Below, piece after piece: positions 21,604 through 24,713 of a stretch of 24,713 nucleotides of DNA. Both the position numbers and the translations under genes were made by a program. Under the pieces are notes generated by a model, which worked only from the letters and a program-made list of their open reading frames with translations, searched no databases and was not told the origin of the DNA. The DNA comes from CAYNYF01 sp964401385 (GTDB taxonomy: Bacteria > Planctomycetota > Phycisphaerae > SM23-33), in assembly GCA_964401385.1 (NCBI GenBank), contig CAYNYF010000064.1, positions 1 to 24,713 of the forward strand. Reading direction: 5' to 3'. Position 1 is the first letter of the stretch. Each line of letters starts with the position of its first letter.

Positions 21604-24549
21604 ATGCGTATACGCGTTTGCAGGGGCGTTCCGGGCGTTTTGGCGTGCATCCTGGCGGTCGGGTGTCTCGTCGGCTGCGCGGCCCCGGCCGCGGTCGCCG
21701 AGCCGAGCTGGCCGCCGAGGGGCCGGCCCCTCAGGATCAAGATCGCGCGCGACACGTGGGTCTCGTCGGCCGGCAGCGAGCGCGAAGGCAACAACGGCGG
21801 CGCGGCCAAGCTGAAGCTCAAGGGCCGGATGGAGTACACCCTCTTCGACGCCGACCTGTCGGTGCTGAAGGGCAAGATCGTCACCGCCGCCCTGTGGCAC
21901 TTCCACACCGCCAGCCCCGCCGACCCGCTGCGGCGCGTGACCGTCTCCACGGTGGCCGCGCCCTGGGTCGAAGGCACCGCCAGCAGGTACGCCCGCCAGG
22001 AAGGCGCCGCCTGCTTCGCCCAGGCCGAGCTGGGCAAGCGCGACTGGGCCTACCCCGGCAGCACCTTCATGGACGCCGCCTACGGGCGGGGGCGGACGAT
22101 CTGGCGCTTTGCCGAGTCGACCGCACCCGACGCCGACGGCTGGCAGAGCTGCGCGGTCGACGCGGACGTGGTGGCCGCGCGGGCCGCCGGCCTGAGCCAC
22201 GGCTTCGCCGCCCAGGACGACGTCGGCAGCGAGTGGTCGTACAAGGACGGCCAGTTCAAGTACATGCTCATGCCCAACCGCTTCATCCACAGCCGCGAGC
22301 AGCCCCAGTTTGCGCCGTACCTTCAGGTGTGGACGGCGGGGACCGACCAGGTGCCGCCGGCGATGGTGACGGCCGTCCGCGTCGAGACGGGCGATCTGCC
22401 GGCCGGCGAGGCCCTGGTCACCTGGCGGACGCCGGCGGACCGCGGCGGCGGAAAGACCCTCGGCTTCCACGTCAGTTACGAGGCTGGCGGCAAGCGCGGG
22501 CAGGTGCCGCGGTACCTCATCCCCATGGCCGGTGAGCCCGGGCGGGAGGTCCGCATGCACCTCCAGGACCTTCCGTTCGAGCCGGGCGAGTCGGTGAAGC
22601 TTTCCATCGCGCCCGTCGACAGCGCCGGCAACGTGGGCAAGAGCCTCGCCGTCACGTTCCGGGTATCGGCCAAGCCGCCCGTCTTCAAGATCGCCCCGGC
22701 CGAGCTGAAGCCGTTCCCGCCCTCGGAGAAGCTGCCCGAGGTCGGCGGGCTGAAAGTGGCGGTGGTGGACTTGGTGGACAAGATCCACGCGGAGACCGGA
22801 AAGATGGTTCCCGCCCACCCGGCCGGCTACAAGGGCGGCAATCACATCTGGTCGGCCGCCAGGAAGCTCATCCGGCTCCAGTCGGCGCGGAACGAGGCGG
22901 TGTGCTTTCAGGTGAACCTGGCGGGCAAGTCGGCCGCGGCCGACGTCAAGCTGGCCTTCGACGCCGCGGCGGGCGTGAAGACGCGCGTGTACAGGCTGGA
23001 CTGCGTCAAGACGCGGGCGGGAATCATGCCCGACGTCTGCGTGCCGCTGACGGGCACCTTCGCCGTGCCCTTCCAGGACGACCCCGAGGCGGCCGGGGCG
23101 ACCAACGTCTCCCTGCTGTGCGAAGTTTACGTCCCGCACGCGGCGGCCGCCGGCAGGAAGGCCGGAAGGCTCACCGTCGCCTCGGGCGGTGAGTCCGTGG
23201 AAATCAGCGTGGAGCTGACGGTCTGGGATTTCACGCTGCCGAACAAGCTTTCGTTCATCCCGGAGATGAACTGCTACGGCACGGCCGGGCCGACCAAGGC
23301 CGGAATGGAGTACTACCGGGCGGCCCACGAGCACCGGCTGTGCCTCAACCGCCTGTACTACCACTGGCGCGGCGACGTGGACTACCCGCCCAAGTGGACC
23401 GGCCAGAGCCTGGACCTTTCCGAGTGGGACAAGCTCTTCGCCCCGCTGCTGGACGGATCGGCCTTCGCCGACCTGCCCCGCAAAGGCGAGCCGGTGGACG
23501 TGTTCTACCTGCCCTTCAACGAGCACTGGCCCATGGACGTCTACGCCAACTACCGCCCCAGCTACTGGGCCGACGAAGCCTTCACCGACGCTTACGTCAA
23601 AGGGCTCCAGAAGGCCTTCGCCGACATGGCCGCCCACTGCGACAAGCGCGGCTGGCACGACACCATCTTCGAGTTCTTCCTCAACGGGAAGGTCTACAAC
23701 AAGCGCGGCGGCTGGAAGCGGGCGTCCAGCCCGTGGGTGTTCGATGAGCCCAGCACCACGCAGGACTTCTGGGCGCTGCGGTGGTACGGCCTCCTGTTCC
23801 ACCAGGCGGTCGCGCCGGTTCAGGGCAAGGCCAGGATGTGGTACCGCTGCGACGTCTCCCGCACGCAGTTCGGGCGGAACCTGCTGTGGGGCGTGATGGA
23901 CATGGAGGTGCTCGGCGGGGCCAACGCCCAGAAGATGCGGATGAAGCGCGACGAGCAGGTGCTCTCCGGGCGGAGCTATTTCAGCCCGTACGGCTCGGCC
24001 AACGACCCGGCCGGGGCCAACACCCAGGCGGTGGTCTGGTGCCTGAAGACGTGGTCGGAAGGGGCCGTCGGCTTGGTCCCCTGGCAGACCATCGGCAACG
24101 CCGGCAACATGTCCAGCGGGTCACGGACCGGCCTGTTCATTCCGCACGCCGGCGGGGTCGCACCGTCGGTGCGGGTGAAGGCCTTCCGCCGCGGGCAGCA
24201 GGACGTGGAATACCTGACGCTGCTGGGCGACGTGTACGAGCAGCCTCCCTACGCCGTCGCGGCCGGCGCGAGGCACATGGTCAACCTGGCCGGCAAGATC
24301 CTCAAGACCTTCGAGGCCGACGCCGGGACGATCCGCTTCGACGCGGCGGACCCCGGCGCGCTGTGGCTGCTGCGGGCCAGCGCCGCCGCGATGGTCTCGG
24401 CCAAGCGGCCGGCATATAAGCGCTGCGTCCGCCCGATCCCATTGCCGCCGAAGGACTTACGCCGCCTGCCGGACATCGGCTACGTCCGCGCCGCGCCCAA
24501 GCTGCCGCCGAGCAAGCCCGAATACGCACCGCCGGCGCCGGCGGATTGA
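21604..24549 (+). CDS. DUF4091/DNRLRE glycoside-hydrolase-like lipoprotein
   Basis: A 981-residue protein. The start at 21604 has AAAGGAG 8 bases before it; an ATG at 21598 is too close to that site. Residues 1-25 are a signal peptide with lipobox LVGC and Cys25. Residues about 45-225 are a DNRLRE domain with ARDTWVSSAGSEREGNNGG and APWVEGTASRYA. An FN3-like sandwich follows at about 240-360. The middle has the beta-sandwich plus (beta/alpha)-barrel features of DUF4091 proteins, with FNEHWPMDVYANYRPSYW. The C-terminal VRVKAFRRGQQDVEYLTLLG, near residue 855, is the DUF4091 hallmark. These proteins are thought to be surface carbohydrate-active enzymes; the catalytic acid pair cannot be named with confidence. 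Neighbours suggest carbohydrate or methylated-sugar catabolism. Confidence 0.85.
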   Translation: MRIRVCRGVPGVLACILAVGCLVGCAAPAAVAEPSWPPRGRPLRIKIARDTWVSSAGSEREGNNGGAAKLKLKGRMEYTLFDADLSVLKGKIVTAALWHFHTASPADPLRRVTVSTVAAPWVEGTASRYARQEGAACFAQAELGKRDWAYPGSTFMDAAYGRGRTIWRFAESTAPDADGWQSCAVDADVVAARAAGLSHGFAAQDDVGSEWSYKDGQFKYMLMPNRFIHSREQPQFAPYLQVWTAGTDQVPPAMVTAVRVETGDLPAGEALVTWRTPADRGGGKTLGFHVSYEAGGKRGQVPRYLIPMAGEPGREVRMHLQDLPFEPGESVKLSIAPVDSAGNVGKSLAVTFRVSAKPPVFKIAPAELKPFPPSEKLPEVGGLKVAVVDLVDKIHAETGKMVPAHPAGYKGGNHIWSAARKLIRLQSARNEAVCFQVNLAGKSAAADVKLAFDAAAGVKTRVYRLDCVKTRAGIMPDVCVPLTGTFAVPFQDDPEAAGATNVSLLCEVYVPHAAAAGRKAGRLTVASGGESVEISVELTVWDFTLPNKLSFIPEMNCYGTAGPTKAGMEYYRAAHEHRLCLNRLYYHWRGDVDYPPKWTGQSLDLSEWDKLFAPLLDGSAFADLPRKGEPVDVFYLPFNEHWPMDVYANYRPSYWADEAFTDAYVKGLQKAFADMAAHCDKRGWHDTIFEFFLNGKVYNKRGGWKRASSPWVFDEPSTTQDFWALRWYGLLFHQAVAPVQGKARMWYRCDVSRTQFGRNLLWGVMDMEVLGGANAQKMRMKRDEQVLSGRSYFSPYGSANDPAGANTQAVVWCLKTWSEGAVGLVPWQTIGNAGNMSSGSRTGLFIPHAGGVAPSVRVKAFRRGQQDVEYLTLLGDVYEQPPYAVAAGARHMVNLAGKILKTFEADAGTIRFDAADPGALWLLRASAAAMVSAKRPAYKRCVRPIPLPPKDLRRLPDIGYVRAAPKLPPSKPEYAPPAPAD

Positions 24550-24551
24550 CA

Positions 24552-24672
24552 GACAAAGGGGTCAGCAGACAAAGGGGTCAGGTACCTTTTCTGGCTGAGA
24601 CAAAGGGGTCAGGTACCTTTTACGGCTGATTCTCAGCTGAGAAAGGGGTTACGGCGAGAAAGGGGTCAGGTA
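24552..24672. repeat. REP-like repeat cluster
   Basis: Five copies of a unit like GACAAAGGGGTCAGGTACC are packed here: starts near 24552, 24568, 24598, 24639 and 24656. The second and third run on into GGTACCTTTT. The first begins three bases after the DUF4091 stop. Repeats of this wording are widespread between bacterial genes and are linked by others to REP-associated tyrosine transposases. Confidence 0.75.
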
Positions 24673-24705
24673 TGCTCCGTAGAAAAGCCTCATCTTTCGG
24701 GCCAT
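24649..24705 (-). pseudogene. RAYT-like transposase N-terminal stub
   Basis: On the minus strand the 18-residue frame MARKMRLFYGAYLTPFSP ends at TAA 24649-24651. The start MARKMRLFY resembles the N-terminus of REP-associated tyrosine transposases (MARxLRxxY). After nine residues it enters the repeat cluster. It is a short remnant and the call is low confidence. Confidence 0.35.
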
Positions 24706-24713
24706 GAACGTCC

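Noticed and set aside
19881..22037. Long minus-strand open frame over the repeats and the URO-D gene
   Set aside because: It is antisense to a well-supported gene and its residues are Arg/Gly/His/Pro/Val-rich with no domain; a GC-driven shadow.
21463..23802. Long minus-strand open frame over the DUF4091 gene
   Set aside because: Low-complexity GC-rich residues and complete overlap with a recognised lipoprotein gene.

Overview
The window looks like a chromosomal segment of a Planctomycetota bacterium, probably Phycisphaerae-like. The evidence is high GC content, PEP-CTERM proteins with dockerin-like repeats, a prepilin-type protein with a GFTLIELLVV motif, a URO-D-superfamily methyltransferase next to a DUF4091/DNRLRE lipoprotein, FG-GAP repeats and many short lipoproteins. 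No rRNA, tRNA or CRISPR array was seen. All assignments come from reading the sequence; no database search was run.

Layout. 1-3055 (minus): a three-gene set of a membrane-anchored winged-helix protein and two SPFH/band-7 proteins. The second SPFH protein runs off the left edge. 3056-8203: a mosaic region in which decayed phage-tail-like fragments (three copies) and fragments ending in a GWYALP motif (two copies) alternate with minus-strand gene cassettes. The cassettes are a GIY-YIG-like protein, an XRE regulator with a four-helix membrane protein, and an ECF sigma / anti-sigma / beta-propeller lipoprotein operon. 8204-14709 (plus): a small lipoprotein, an FG-GAP repeat protein, a prepilin-like gene with a lipoprotein, and two PEP-CTERM exported proteins. 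This part ends with a terminator hairpin and a 137-bp near-identical duplicate of the FG-GAP gene's 3' end. 14726-16500 (minus): a translationally coupled class II aldolase and PfkB sugar kinase. 16740-18524: a two-gene module of an AAA ATPase and a 149-aa partner, overlapping by ATGA and arranged like known ATPase-effector defence pairs. 18782-19555 (minus): a Thi4-type thiazole synthase. 19681-20231: two tandem 272-bp hairpin-rich non-coding repeats. 20346-24549 (plus): a URO-D-family protein and a large secreted DUF4091 glycoside-hydrolase-like lipoprotein. 24550-24713: a REP-like repeat cluster and a tiny stub resembling the N-terminus of a REP-associated transposase.

How it fits together. 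The sigma operon is a self-contained regulatory unit, with every junction an ATGA overlap. The prepilin, PEP-CTERM, FG-GAP and DUF4091 genes fit an organism that displays many surface proteins and degrades polysaccharides. The most interesting parts for follow-up are the ATPase/partner pair at 16882-18524, the repeat-bounded cassette mosaic at 3130-8203, and the Thi4 protein whose sulfur-donor position is proline.
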